NCBI GenBank assembly: GCA_964370475.1
Contig: CAYJJI010000001.1
Coordinates: 65,412 to 129,411 of the forward strand
DNA from: CAYJCL01 sp964370475
Lineage (GTDB): Bacteria; Bacillota_I; Bacilli_A; RF39; UBA660
Length of the DNA: 64,000 bases
Reading direction: 5' to 3'
In this document: in pieces, positions 1-9,014 of the stretch
How positions within the stretch are numbered: position 1 is the first letter of the stretch
Layout of the letters: each line of letters starts with the position of its first letter
Notes under the pieces: generated by a model
What the model was told of the DNA's origin: nothing
What the model saw: the letters and a program-made list of their open reading frames with translations, nothing else
Database searches by the model: none
Program-made: the position numbers and the translations under genes

Positions 1-298
1 CATCTTCGTCAATATAACTTATAGTAATTGTATTTCCTACACCAACTTCGTCTTTAGATCCAACTTCAACAATTTTAGCATTTTGTAATTTATATTCAAG
101 TTCAGTAATTCTCGCTTCTAGTTGAGCTTGCTCTTCACGAGCAGCATCATATTCAGAATTTTCTGATAAATCTCCATGGCTTCTAGCTTCTTTAATAGCA
201 GCTACCACTTCAACTCTTTTATTTAATTTTAAATCATTTAATTCTTCTTCTAATTCTAAATACCCTTTAGATGTCAGCAAAATAGCTTGTTTTTTCAT
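1..298 (-). CDS. greA: Transcription elongation factor GreA (3' end beyond window)
   Basis: Cleavage factor that rescues backtracked RNA polymerase. The visible 99 codons start MKKQAILLTSKGYLELEEEL and continue with the charged coiled-coil hairpin typical of GreA (KEARSHGDLSENSEYDAARE, residues about 41-60), which carries the acidic residues that reach the polymerase active site. The C-terminal domain lies outside the window. The ATG at 298 is preferred over the ATG at 304 because GGAG lies 8 bases from the former and only 2 from the latter. It is last in the trmR-trhP run, behind a hairpin terminator at 314-338, and sits beside these genes in B. subtilis too. Confidence 0.95.
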   Translation of the reverse strand, partial: MKKQAILLTSKGYLELEEELNDLKLNKRVEVVAAIKEARSHGDLSENSEYDAAREEQAQLEARITELEYKLQNAKIVEVGSKDEVGVGNTITISYIDED

Positions 299-313
299 AT
301 TCATCTCTCCTTC

Positions 314-338
314 AAAAAAGTATCCTAATAAGAATACT
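314..338 (-). terminator. Intrinsic terminator / attenuator between trhP2 and greA
   Basis: On the minus strand AGTATTCT-TATT-AGGATACT (8 pairs, one wobble) is followed by six Ts that run directly into the greA ribosome-binding site. The U32 gene stop codon (337-339) lies in the first arm. Read-through would be needed for greA to share the upstream transcript. Confidence 0.7.
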
Positions 339-1524
339 ACAAATAGTCATTAATGTCAATCGTTTTCAAACGCATCATATCTCCAGGTAAAACCTTAAGA
401 TCACCTTTGAATTTTATTATCATTCTTGGATGTCTCGCAACATCTAAAACATTTAAATCTTCATCATAAAATTCATTAATAACATAAGTAAAAACAGAAG
501 TATCAGGTCCAAAAAACTCAACTACATCAGAAGTTTTAAAATAATTTCTTTGTTCTATAGTAACAATACCATTTTCATTAGATTTAACTATTCCTAAAAA
601 ATCTTGATTACTCTCTTCCTTACGACCTAAAAAATACTGTTCTTCCACTCCAGCAATCTTATCAAAAAATTGCGGTGTACTATCTCTATTAGCACATCTA
701 TTTAATATCGCTAAGTAGTACTTAATATATGCATCATTTAATTCATTATTCATTATTTTATCAATAATTACTCGATAACTATTAATTACTGTAGCAATAT
801 AATAAATACTTCTCATTCTGCCTTCTACTTTAAAAGAGTTAACCCCAATCTTTATCATTTCTTTAATATTACTAACCATATTTAAATCTTTAGGAGTCAT
901 ACTATAAGTTAAATTATCATTATCACTTAAAAAAGTAAATCTACATACTTGAGCACAACCACCTCTGTTACTATCTCTATTAGTAACATAATTACTAAGA
1001 ACACATTTACCTGAATAAGAAGTACACATTGCTCCATGAATAAAACACTCAAGTTCTAAATTAGTTTCTTCTTTGATATTTTTAATATCTTCTTTACTAC
1101 ATTCACGAGCTAGTACAACTCTAGTAGCACCCAAACCTTTATAAAACTTAGCCGTCTCACTATTAGTAATACTTGCTTGAGTAGAAATGTGTAATTCATA
1201 TTTACAGTTCAACTCACGCCATAATTTCATAACTACTATATCACTACAAATAATGGCATCAATCCCAATTTCATCCAAAGAAAGTAAGTATTCCCTCAAA
1301 CCATCAAGATCATTCTCATGCAACACTATATTAACTGTTACATATATTTTCTTTTTTAAACTATGAGTATATAATACAGCCTCTTTTAAATCATCTAACG
1401 AAAAATTTCTTGCATTTGCTCTCAAACTAAAATTAGTTCCACCAACATATACAGCATCAGCTCCATACAACAAAGCAAACTTAAGACGTTCAAAATCACC
1501 AGCTGGCGCTAATAACTCAACCAT
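337..1524 (-). CDS. trhP2: U32-family tRNA hydroxylation protein (TrhP2/YrrO-like)
   Basis: Named as a U32 peptidase, but members of this clade (E. coli TrhP, B. subtilis YrrO) are needed for 5-hydroxylation of U34 in tRNA, using prephenate-derived chemistry. The 395 residues match the family length. The U32 signature is present at about 157-176 (ECFIHGAMCTSYSGKCVLS) followed by RGGCAQVCR, giving the four-cysteine set expected of this enzyme type. The N-terminus MVELLAPAGDFERLKFAL is canonical. It overlaps the next upstream gene by 8 bases and lies in the cassette trmR-trhP1-trhP2, which makes the tRNA function much more likely than proteolysis. Confidence 0.88.
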   Translation of the reverse strand: MVELLAPAGDFERLKFALLYGADAVYVGGTNFSLRANARNFSLDDLKEAVLYTHSLKKKIYVTVNIVLHENDLDGLREYLLSLDEIGIDAIICSDIVVMKLWRELNCKYELHISTQASITNSETAKFYKGLGATRVVLARECSKEDIKNIKEETNLELECFIHGAMCTSYSGKCVLSNYVTNRDSNRGGCAQVCRFTFLSDNDNLTYSMTPKDLNMVSNIKEMIKIGVNSFKVEGRMRSIYYIATVINSYRVIIDKIMNNELNDAYIKYYLAILNRCANRDSTPQFFDKIAGVEEQYFLGRKEESNQDFLGIVKSNENGIVTIEQRNYFKTSDVVEFFGPDTSVFTYVINEFYDEDLNVLDVARHPRMIIKFKGDLKVLPGDMMRLKTIDINDYL

Positions 1525-2314
1525 TTCGTCTCACCTCTTCAATCTTAAAAACCGTTCTCTTATCTAAAAAACCACTAAATAAACCATCCTTACTTAAAAT
1601 ATCAATAACCTTCTCCTTTTCAATATAAGAAGTATTTATATAAAAATAAAGCACATCAAGTTCTAATAATCTTTTATCAAAAAATATATGATTATCATAA
1701 ATAACAGTTCCCAAATCACTCTCGGTCATTAAAAATTCATAACCACCTACAGTTTCCTTAAGCAAAGTCTTACTTTTACTAGGTAACTTATAATTATCAG
1801 TATAATTACTTATTAAACTTCTTCTACTATACATAGCTTGATTATAACCAAATAAATGAACTACAACTTTCTTTTTAACTTCAGAAACTATATTTTCAAG
1901 TTCAGATATAGTTAACTCATTACTTACAACAACACTATCATTAAATTCTAATAAATAATTAATAGATTCACTATTAGTAGCAAAATGATTTTGAAACAAA
2001 ATCAATTCTAAATCAAGATTTAACTCTTTAACTAAATTATATACAGCTAAATCTTCATATACAATTCCTTTTATTTTTAATAAAGGCAATATTTTTTTTA
2101 GATCCTTAACCATCGATGTATTCAATAAACAATTAATTAAAACATAAGAATCAGTAAAATTATTAACATCTTCGACTTTAAAACTTTTTTCATACCCAAT
2201 AGAAAATCCTTCTAAAGCAAAAAGAAAGGTTGTAAAACCTTTTTCCTTATAAAATTCTATATCAGCTAAATTATTAATATTTAATAAACAATTAGTTAGC
2301 ATTTTTTTTAACAC
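1517..2314 (-). CDS. trhP1: Short U32-family protein (TrhP1/YrrN-like)
   Basis: A divergent, shorter U32-family partner (about 265 residues) lying between trmR and trhP2, exactly where B. subtilis has yrrN. It keeps the barrel-like pattern (IKGIVYEDLAVYNLVKELN, VVVHLFGYNQAMYSRRSLIS) but has no cysteine cluster, so it probably acts as a partner of the downstream cysteine-bearing U32 protein. This is inferred from family precedent and position. The start is uncertain: GTG at 2314 or ATG at 2302, both inside the end of trmR. Translational coupling to trmR is likely. Confidence 0.78.
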   Translation of the reverse strand: MLKKMLTNCLLNINNLADIEFYKEKGFTTFLFALEGFSIGYEKSFKVEDVNNFTDSYVLINCLLNTSMVKDLKKILPLLKIKGIVYEDLAVYNLVKELNLDLELILFQNHFATNSESINYLLEFNDSVVVSNELTISELENIVSEVKKKVVVHLFGYNQAMYSRRSLISNYTDNYKLPSKSKTLLKETVGGYEFLMTESDLGTVIYDNHIFFDKRLLELDVLYFYINTSYIEKEKVIDILSKDGLFSGFLDKRTVFKIEEVRRNG

Positions 2315-2885
2315 TCACAGAAATTCCATCACCAACATCAATGAAATCAGTATCAAATTCATCATGATGTTTCAAGAAATCAATATAATTCTCTATTTTA
2401 TTAACTAAGCCTTTTAGATTACGACTTTCAATATTCTTTTTATTAGCAACATGTCCATGAAATTTTAAATTATCACTAATAATAATACCACCATCATTTA
2501 AAAAATGTTTGAATTTATCAAAATAATTAATATATTGACCCTTAGCAGCATCAATAAATATTAAATCATATTTAACTCCAACTAAGTTAACTTCTAAAGC
2601 ATCTTGAAATACTACGTTAATATTTTTATCTAAAGAACACTTCTTAACATTCTTTAAACATTCCATATATCTATTATTATCTTTCTCTATAGTAGTAACT
2701 TTAACATCATCATTAGCACTAGCCATTAAAATAGCAGAATAACCAATAGCACTACCTATCTCTAAGATAGACTTAACATTATGTTTTTTAATATATTTCA
2801 TAATAAATACTATTGAATCTTTCTCAATAATTGGAACATTATGCTCCTTCGCATACTCTTCCATTTCTAAAATTATTTCTTTCAT
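2292..2885 (-). CDS. trmR: tRNA 5-hydroxyuridine(34) O-methyltransferase TrmR
   Basis: SAM-dependent class I methyltransferase that turns ho5U34 into mo5U34 in tRNA, widening wobble decoding. About 197 residues, in the O-methyltransferase (YrrM) family. Motif I is ILEIGSAIGYSAILMA (about 40-55), an acidic residue follows at VTTIEKD, and the metal/substrate region YDLIFIDAAKGQY lies near 110-120. The ATG at 2885 fits the AAGGTGA ribosome-binding site better than the ATG two codons earlier. It is immediately followed by the two U32 proteins that make its substrate, so the cassette encodes the complete two-step pathway. Product assignment follows B. subtilis YrrM/TrmR. Confidence 0.9.
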   Translation of the reverse strand: MKEIILEMEEYAKEHNVPIIEKDSIVFIMKYIKKHNVKSILEIGSAIGYSAILMASANDDVKVTTIEKDNNRYMECLKNVKKCSLDKNINVVFQDALEVNLVGVKYDLIFIDAAKGQYINYFDKFKHFLNDGGIIISDNLKFHGHVANKKNIESRNLKGLVNKIENYIDFLKHHDEFDTDFIDVGDGISVSVKKNAN

Positions 2886-2897
2886 TATCATTCACCT

Positions 2898-3959
2898 TTA
2901 TTCACAAAACATTCCACTTGCTTTAATTTCTGAAGTCTTAGCTATATGTTCAGCTTCAGTATTTGTATAATATGTTTTACCATTACAATCAGCAACGAAA
3001 TACATGTATCCTTCATCAGTTGGGTTCAATGCTGCATCAATACTTTTAATTCCTGGATTACTAATAGGTCCTACACTAAGACCAAAATAAGTTGCACATC
3101 TAGTATTATAACTATTCAAACAACTTGAATAACCATATTCTAAATTACTAGCAGACTCTTTTTGTTCTCCATATAAAGTAGTAACATCACTACCTAAACT
3201 CCAACCAGCATCAATTCTATTTAAGAAAACTTCAGAAACCATAGGACGATCAACATCATATTTAGTTTCCCTTTCAATAATACTAGCTAAAGTTAAAACT
3301 TCATGAACAGACATCGAACTACTTAAAATTTCATCCTTATACGCTTCCAGTTTAGCTAAAGTATTGTTAAGCATAATAACAACAACTTCTTCAACACTTG
3401 CATTATAATATATATCATAAGTATCAGGAAATAAATATCCCTCAAGTGCGTAATAAATATTACCATTTAATACGTCATTAGTCAAGAACCAGTACTTTTC
3501 ACTATCAATTAATCTTTGAATCATTTCTGGATCATTAATATCTTCAAGAACTCTCTCTTCATCCATTTTAATATGATTAGCAATAATTTTGACATGATCA
3601 GTTAACTTATCCCCCTCATAAAAAACAACAAAAGAAGAATCACTAACATTTCCTAAATTCAATGCATCAAATATATGTCTCATAGACATATTTTTATTAA
3701 GTTCATATTCACCAGCTTGTAATACAACATCACTTATAAAAGCATAGCCCATAGCAATTAATTCACTTCTAATTAAACCAGCATCAGCTAAATTATTAAT
3801 TATATCAGTAGTAGATTCGCCCTCTCTAATCATAAAATTAACTTTAGTAGATGAATTACTCATCGGTTCCATCATAAATAAAACAACAATCACAACTGCA
3901 ACAATAAATATAATTATACCTATAATTATATTTATTATATTTTTCTTTATAAATTTCAC
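2898..3959 (-). CDS. mltG: Endolytic murein transglycosylase MltG
   Basis: Membrane-bound lytic transglycosylase (YceG family) that cuts nascent glycan strands and sets their length. One N-terminal membrane helix (residues about 8-30) is followed by a LysM-like region (FMIREGESTTDIINNL) and the catalytic YceG domain. This has the conserved LTLASIIERE segment near 222-231, whose Glu is the catalytic residue in E. coli MltG, and a LGSDVTTLYG stretch. The length of 353 is typical. It starts at GTG 3959, overlapping the preceding stop by four bases, after GGGAG. It lies in the conserved ireB-yqgF-yrzB-mltG-trmR order. Confidence 0.94.
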   Translation of the reverse strand: MKFIKKNIINIIIGIIIFIVAVVIVVLFMMEPMSNSSTKVNFMIREGESTTDIINNLADAGLIRSELIAMGYAFISDVVLQAGEYELNKNMSMRHIFDALNLGNVSDSSFVVFYEGDKLTDHVKIIANHIKMDEERVLEDINDPEMIQRLIDSEKYWFLTNDVLNGNIYYALEGYLFPDTYDIYYNASVEEVVVIMLNNTLAKLEAYKDEILSSSMSVHEVLTLASIIERETKYDVDRPMVSEVFLNRIDAGWSLGSDVTTLYGEQKESASNLEYGYSSCLNSYNTRCATYFGLSVGPISNPGIKSIDAALNPTDEGYMYFVADCNGKTYYTNTEAEHIAKTSEIKASGMFCE

Positions 3960-4228
3960 TCTTTATCTCCCTTTTTTTCAATTAAAGAAGATAAAATAGA
4001 TTCTACTATCTTAAATTCTTCATTAGATTTAATATCTTTAAGCTTCAATTCCCCATTTTTATATTCACTAATAGAAGCATATATTATTTTATTCTTATCA
4101 TCATCATAAGTATTATCAGTATATACTATATAATCATGACCAGTCTCCTCACTATTAAAAGTAAACAAAACATCACATATCACTTCTTCATTACTTTTAT
4201 TTATAAAAGTAATAACATTATCTTTCAT
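3956..4228 (-). CDS. yrzB: DUF1292 protein (YrzB-like)
   Basis: Small acidic protein of 90 residues in the DUF1292/YrzB family. The opening pattern of a hydrophobic strand, then EEVICDVLFTFNSEETGHDY and a YTDN turn, is characteristic. The biochemical role is unknown in any organism. It is embedded between yqgF and mltG, with overlaps on both sides (11 bases with yqgF, 4 with mltG), so it is translationally coupled to both. Confidence 0.85.
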   Translation of the reverse strand: MKDNVITFINKSNEEVICDVLFTFNSEETGHDYIVYTDNTYDDDKNKIIYASISEYKNGELKLKDIKSNEEFKIVESILSSLIEKKGDKE

Positions 4229-4637
4229 TTTTTAACCCTTTCAAGTAAGATTCTAAAATGATACAAGCTGCATAACTATCTATAACTTGCTTACGTTTAT
4301 TTCTTCTCATATCAACATCTAATAAATATCTCTCAGCTTCCATAGTAGATAATCTCTCATCAATAAGTATTACTTCTATCGGAAACTTATCTAGAAGCCA
4401 TTCTTTAAAATTTAAAGATCTCTCTGAAGCAAAACCCAAAGAATTATCCATATTTTTAGGTAACCCTAATACAAATGTACCAATATCATTTTCCCTAACA
4501 ATTTTTTCTAATTCAGGAATTAAATCTTCATAAACTTTAAACTTTAATACATCAAACTTAGTAGCAATGGTATTACTTCTATCAGTAATAGCCAACCCAA
4601 TCTTTTTAGTTCCCAAATCCATTCCTAATACTCTCAT
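4218..4637 (-). CDS. yqgF: Holliday junction resolvase-like RNase YqgF/RuvX
   Basis: RNase H-fold nuclease family (YqgF, B. subtilis YrrK) linked to pre-16S rRNA 5' end maturation and possibly junction resolution. The acidic active site is visible: DLGTKKIGLAITD at residues 7-19, the DERLSTMEAE motif near 93-102 and IDSYAACIILESYL near the C-terminus. The length of 139 residues matches the family. It overlaps ireB upstream by four bases. Confidence 0.93.
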   Translation of the reverse strand: MRVLGMDLGTKKIGLAITDRSNTIATKFDVLKFKVYEDLIPELEKIVRENDIGTFVLGLPKNMDNSLGFASERSLNFKEWLLDKFPIEVILIDERLSTMEAERYLLDVDMRRNKRKQVIDSYAACIILESYLKGLKNER

Positions 4638-4882
4638 TTATTATTCAAATACTCCTTTAAAATAGTAGCTATTAATTCTGACCTATCAATACTAGTTATA
4701 TTTTTTCTAGCACTCTTAAAACTAGAAATAAATCCAGGATCACCACTCATCATATAACCAACAATTTGATTAATAGAGTCGTAACCTTTCTCTTCCAGTG
4801 CTAAAATAACATCATCTATTATTTTTTCAACATTCTTAGATTTTAACGCATCAACATCAAAAAGTATTGTTTCATCATTCAT
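4634..4882 (-). CDS. ireB: IreB/ReoM family regulatory phosphoprotein
   Basis: 82-residue member of the DUF965 family (IreB in Enterococcus, ReoM in Listeria, YrzL in Bacillus). In Listeria, ReoM controls ClpCP degradation of MurA and is switched by PASTA-kinase phosphorylation of an N-terminal Thr. Here Thr5 in MNDETILFDVD is the equivalent candidate. The core (IIDDVILALEEKGYDSINQIVGYMMSGDPGFI split around residue 35) is highly conserved. The ribosome-binding site is GGAGG. It heads the yqgF-yrzB-mltG run, tying it to wall synthesis. In B. subtilis it directly follows alaS; here about 11 kb of other genes intervene. Confidence 0.92.
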   Translation of the reverse strand: MNDETILFDVDALKSKNVEKIIDDVILALEEKGYDSINQIVGYMMSGDPGFISSFKSARKNITSIDRSELIATILKEYLNNK

Positions 4883-4918
4883 ATAATACCTCCAAATTTA
4901 CTATATTTTACCATTTTA

Positions 4919-5674
4919 TCAATAAATAAACAAGTTATTTAAAACTTCCATTATTTGATTTCCAAACATAAATGTAATATAAACAGCAGTAATTAAAAAC
5001 GGTCCAAAAGGTACTTCAGACTCTAACTTAGTATGAATGAAATAAATAGCAAACGGTAAAGTCAATAAAGAACCAATTATAAGTGCCACAAAAGATAACT
5101 GAAATCCTAGTACAACCCCAAATAAGAAAGCTAACTTAACATCTCCAAAACCTAAACTCTCTCTTTTAAATACTCTATCGCCAACAAACTTAATTAAATA
5201 CATAACAAGAAATAATACCACTCCAACTAAAATACTAAATAAAAATTCTTCAACACCACTAAGGACTAACTTAGTAATTAAAATAGTAACAATCCCTAAA
5301 ACTAAAGGAATATCCAATATATACAAATATTTGAAATCACTTACATAAGTAATTACTAGTATAGAACTGATAACTAAATATATAATCAACCCTTCTAAGG
5401 AATTACTCATATAATAAGATAAACCAAATAAAAATCCAGTTAATAATTCAATTAAAACATAACTAATAGACAATTTATACCCACACTTACTACATTTTCC
5501 TCTTAAAAAAACATAAGAAAAAACTGGTATTAGTTCATACCATGAAAGAGGCTTATCACACCCCTCACAATGACTACCAGGTTTAACAATTGATTCTCCT
5601 CTAGATAATCTATCACCAACTACGTGAAAGAAAGATCCAAAAAACAACCCAAAAATTCCAAATAAATAAACCAT
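4919..5674 (-). CDS. Type IV prepilin peptidase (PilD/ComC family)
   Basis: Polytopic aspartyl protease that cleaves and N-methylates class III prepilin signals. The N-terminal domain has the two zinc CxxC pairs (HCEGCDKP and KCSKCGYK) that mark the methylase-bearing form. The catalytic aspartates are in VSDFKYLYILDIP and in the GFGDVKLAFLFG motif near 176-187. 251 residues, about seven membrane segments. It lies 9 bases downstream of a GspF-type platform gene, so the two form an operon. No prepilin gene is visible next to them. Confidence 0.92.
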   Translation of the reverse strand: MVYLFGIFGLFFGSFFHVVGDRLSRGESIVKPGSHCEGCDKPLSWYELIPVFSYVFLRGKCSKCGYKLSISYVLIELLTGFLFGLSYYMSNSLEGLIIYLVISSILVITYVSDFKYLYILDIPLVLGIVTILITKLVLSGVEEFLFSILVGVVLFLVMYLIKFVGDRVFKRESLGFGDVKLAFLFGVVLGFQLSFVALIIGSLLTLPFAIYFIHTKLESEVPFGPFLITAVYITFMFGNQIMEVLNNLFIY

Positions 5675-5683
5675 ATTATCCCC

Positions 5684-7213
5684 CTACATATTAATTGTAC
5701 CATACATTCCATACATTGGCATTACAACCGCCATCAAAATAGCTCCAACAACTACTGCCAAACCAGCAATCATAACCGGTTCTATAATAGCTTTAAAACT
5801 AGTAACTATCGACTTATGTTGTATTTGAAAATGCTCACTAACTTTTTCCATCATTGAAGCAAGTTCTCCAGTCGATTCCCCAGTAACAATCATGAAATAA
5901 GCTGCACTAGGAATAGCCCAGTGATCTTTAAAAGTTTCAGATATCTTACCACCAGTAGATATATTATTAATAGTTTCAAACATAATTTCTTTATAAACTT
6001 CATTAGAAGTTATCCTACTTAAAATATCCATACTATCAGTAATATAAACACTATTCTTTAACAATGACGAAAACGTCTTAGTAAAAATAGTTATCTCATT
6101 AAATATTATTAAATCCTTAATTACAGGAATCTTCATTACCATTATTTGCATTGCTTTTCTAAAAGCTTTAACTTTCTTATAAGAAAACACAAATACTAAA
6201 ACAACTAAAATAGTAACAGCTATATATATTAAGTAATTAGCTTGCAAATTTTCCGATAAATTTAATACTAACAATGTAATCCCAGTAACAGGAGCACCCA
6301 TTGATTCATAAATACCTTCAAACTCTGGCATTATAAATAACATTATAAATATAACAATACCTACAGCAAATACACTTATTATCGCCGGATAAGTCATAGC
6401 ACTAATCATATCTTTTTTAGTTTTATCAATCTCAGAATAATAATTAGCCATATCATCTAAAGTAGATTGTAAATCTCCAGTAGCTTCAGCTGCTTTTAAC
6501 ATATTAATTAATAAACTAGGAAACATTCCACCTTGCTTAGTTAAAGCATTAGAAAAACTCTCTCCCATAGTAAGTTCATAAACGATAGCATTAAAAATAC
6601 TTTTTCTCGCAGTATCTTTACCAGTTTGTTGAGCTAAAATTCTCATAGAGTCAGTTAATGGTATACCACTTCTTACATAAGTAGATAATTGTGTTAACCA
6701 AAAAATTAAATCTTTACTTTTCATCTTACGAGGAAATAAACCACTTTCGCCATAAACAAAATTAATCCAATCACTAGTTTCAATACTAAAAACTTCATAA
6801 CCTTCATTAACTAAAAAAGTATTAACATCTAACTTAGACATCCCAGTAAAATTATCAGTAACAAGTTTACCTTTATAATCAAGTGCAGTATATCTAAATA
6901 TTGTTGGTTTAGTTAATCTCTTAGCATCTTCACCAGTTAACTCAGCATTAAGCTTAGCTTTCTTCTCTTCTAACTTAGCAAGTACTCTAGGACTAATTTT
7001 AGTCTTACGATCTACCACAGCTTCTTTTTTTTCAGTTTTTATTATGTTCTTAGTACCTTTATAAGTTTTATCAACTGCACTAGAAGAAACATAATATAAT
7101 TTAGCTAAAGGAGAAAATAAAACTTTTAATCCTAGAAAAGCATATCTAAATATATCAAAAAAACTTAATATAAAATTAATTGGCATAAACAATACATTAC
7201 TCTTCTTAGCCAT
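5684..7213 (-). CDS. Type II secretion/type IV pilus inner-membrane platform protein (GspF/PilC)
   Basis: 509 residues with the duplicated T2SSF domain: one copy starts near FWLTQLSTYVRSGIPLTDSM (about 168-187) and the second near EITIFTKTFSSLLKNSVYIT (about 372). Each is followed by membrane helices, and the protein ends MAVVMPMYGMYG. The N-terminal extension of about 100 residues is longer than in classical PilC and begins with a hydrophobic segment, then a Lys-rich region. It organises pilin or pseudopilin assembly with a GspE-type ATPase, which is not encoded nearby. Partner gene: the prepilin peptidase immediately downstream. Confidence 0.9.
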   Translation of the reverse strand: MAKKSNVLFMPINFILSFFDIFRYAFLGLKVLFSPLAKLYYVSSSAVDKTYKGTKNIIKTEKKEAVVDRKTKISPRVLAKLEEKKAKLNAELTGEDAKRLTKPTIFRYTALDYKGKLVTDNFTGMSKLDVNTFLVNEGYEVFSIETSDWINFVYGESGLFPRKMKSKDLIFWLTQLSTYVRSGIPLTDSMRILAQQTGKDTARKSIFNAIVYELTMGESFSNALTKQGGMFPSLLINMLKAAEATGDLQSTLDDMANYYSEIDKTKKDMISAMTYPAIISVFAVGIVIFIMLFIMPEFEGIYESMGAPVTGITLLVLNLSENLQANYLIYIAVTILVVLVFVFSYKKVKAFRKAMQIMVMKIPVIKDLIIFNEITIFTKTFSSLLKNSVYITDSMDILSRITSNEVYKEIMFETINNISTGGKISETFKDHWAIPSAAYFMIVTGESTGELASMMEKVSEHFQIQHKSIVTSFKAIIEPVMIAGLAVVVGAILMAVVMPMYGMYGTINM

Positions 7214-7273
7214 AACAACACCTCACTATTTTAATTAATTATAACACAATAAAAAAACAATGTACATATCAGA

Positions 7274-7302
7274 AAAAATAAAAAGAAGATAAAATCTTCT
7301 TT
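7274..7302 (-). terminator. Intrinsic terminator after the 7301 surface-protein gene
   Basis: Minus strand AAAGAAGAT-TTT-ATCTTCTTT followed by a T-rich tract. The stop codon at 7301-7303 overlaps the first arm. Confidence 0.75.
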
Positions 7303-8992
7303 ATAAAATAATACTCATAACAGATCTAGTAGAAGTATATAAAGCAGCAGCTCCATCACCTACATAAAATGCCCAAATACCAGCATAAATATCATTACCA
7401 GCTCTTCCTCCTCTTACAAACCAAGGAGCCATTTTATATATAAAATAAGCATAATCAGTATTCCAATTTGACATATTTACTGAAGTTGCATCAAGTTCTT
7501 TTATCCCATCTCCACTAATTGCCCTATGATAGTCAAGTTCATAAGTACCATAAGTATATGAATCATAATACTTAGAAGCAGGAGCTACAGAAAAACCAGA
7601 ACTCCAAGTATTGAAGTTTCCAAACTCATTTACCATATTAGCCATTACATATTCCCATTTACCACCGGCCATATCATAAACACCAGTAACATTAGCTGTA
7701 GTACTAGCTTTAACTCCATTTGCTGTTGACCATCTATTTTCTAACGGACATATTTCTATACCACTTAAAGCAACACCAGTAGAAGTATCAACACCACCAC
7801 AACCAGTAACAGATGCATACGACGTAGAATTGAAATAACTATTATTTTCTACCTTTCCACCACAAGTTCCATCAGCACTACAAATACCATATTTTGATTG
7901 TGATAAATATGCTACTGCTCCCCATTCCATATTTTTTATAATGTGAACATCTGATTCTTCATCCAAACCATAAGTATCCATAGTATTATTAACATTATCA
8001 TATAATACAGAAATAGATGCATTACTAAAAGAATTAATATTAGGTACTATTTTATTACCAACACCTTGTTCAAACTTACCTATCCAAAAACCAGGTAACT
8101 CCTCTTCTCCAAACGTAAAAGCAGGATGAGCAGAAGCAGAAATATCAACAAAAGTTAAATCAACAGCAGTATCAGCATCAAATACAGACTCCTCAACGTA
8201 AGAATATCTAGGAATCCATACATACATTTGTTCTATTTTATCAAGAGGTATTTCCACTCCAATATATAAATTAGTATATGTCGGATCAACTATAACAGCA
8301 TTCGCCCATTCACTATTTTCATAAGAATACCATTTTTTTTCTACATCAGCAACAATAACACTACCATCATCATTAATAATTACAGGTAACATCTTAGAAT
8401 CTAATATCGGATCAGCACCAGCTAAAATTTCATCATCATAAGGTAAAAATGTCGAATTAGCAACTACTGAAATTTTAGCATCAACAACCTTGTTAGCAGA
8501 ATTACTCATAGTTGCAGAAGAATCAATCCACATTCTAAATTCATGCGTAACTGACTCATTAGGTTCCAAAATATAATCATCAAAGCTATAAGCTTTAGCA
8601 GAAGAATTTATGGCATCCACTTCCTCATTACTACTAACTATAACCGGATCATCATAATCCAGTGCTCCTTTAATTAAACTATGACTTAAAGTAGTTGTAT
8701 TTAAAACTTCTAAATTAACTAAATAAGATGTGTTATTAGAACAAGTATTAGTAACAGTAAACACATAAGGAGTAGATCTCATTCCATCAATATCACTAAT
8801 AGGATAAGCATTACTCAAATTTATCAGAGATTCAGAATCTTCTGAATAATTAATCGACAAACAACCGCTATTAACAATACCATCACCAGATTGTTGATTA
8901 TCACTTACCCACAAAGCAAATGAAAAACTTATAGTCAAGACGCATACTAACAGTACACCAATTACAAACAAAAATATCATTTTAACATTCAT
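7301..8992 (-). CDS. Secreted modular protein: TasA-like N-module plus formylglycine-enzyme/C-type-lectin-like domain
   Basis: 563 residues. A signal/anchor segment (about 5-27, ending SFSFALWVSD) resembles signal peptides of SipW-processed fibre proteins. Residues about 28-185 form a module shared with two other proteins in this window (starts at 15689 and 61667); recognisable landmarks are SGCLSINYSED, VTNTC, TTTLSHSLIKG and HEFRMWIDSSAT. From about 240 the protein follows the FGE-sulfatase fold, with MYVWIPRYSY, FWIGKFE, then VYDMAGGKWEYVM and a terminal APWFVRGG. No sulfatase-activating cysteine motif is evident, so a ligand-binding display role is more likely than catalysis. The segment after VRGG has the layout of diversity-generating-retroelement variable regions. 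Substrate unknown. Confidence 0.7.
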   Translation of the reverse strand: MNVKMIFLFVIGVLLVCVLTISFSFALWVSDNQQSGDGIVNSGCLSINYSEDSESLINLSNAYPISDIDGMRSTPYVFTVTNTCSNNTSYLVNLEVLNTTTLSHSLIKGALDYDDPVIVSSNEEVDAINSSAKAYSFDDYILEPNESVTHEFRMWIDSSATMSNSANKVVDAKISVVANSTFLPYDDEILAGADPILDSKMLPVIINDDGSVIVADVEKKWYSYENSEWANAVIVDPTYTNLYIGVEIPLDKIEQMYVWIPRYSYVEESVFDADTAVDLTFVDISASAHPAFTFGEEELPGFWIGKFEQGVGNKIVPNINSFSNASISVLYDNVNNTMDTYGLDEESDVHIIKNMEWGAVAYLSQSKYGICSADGTCGGKVENNSYFNSTSYASVTGCGGVDTSTGVALSGIEICPLENRWSTANGVKASTTANVTGVYDMAGGKWEYVMANMVNEFGNFNTWSSGFSVAPASKYYDSYTYGTYELDYHRAISGDGIKELDATSVNMSNWNTDYAYFIYKMAPWFVRGGRAGNDIYAGIWAFYVGDGAAALYTSTRSVMSIIL

Positions 8993-9014
8993 TTTATCAA
9001 TCCTATCTTATAAA

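Noticed and set aside
337..1524. Annotation of the U32 protein as a secreted collagenase/peptidase
   Set aside because: No signal peptide; neighbours and cysteine pattern fit the tRNA hydroxylation clade.
2946..3128. Plus-strand open frame of 60 codons inside mltG
   Set aside because: It is antisense to a conserved gene and has no ribosome-binding site. The same holds for plus-strand frames within alaS (16632-16871), obg (32337-32636), ruvA (24711-24953) and the 59508 gene (61224-61550).
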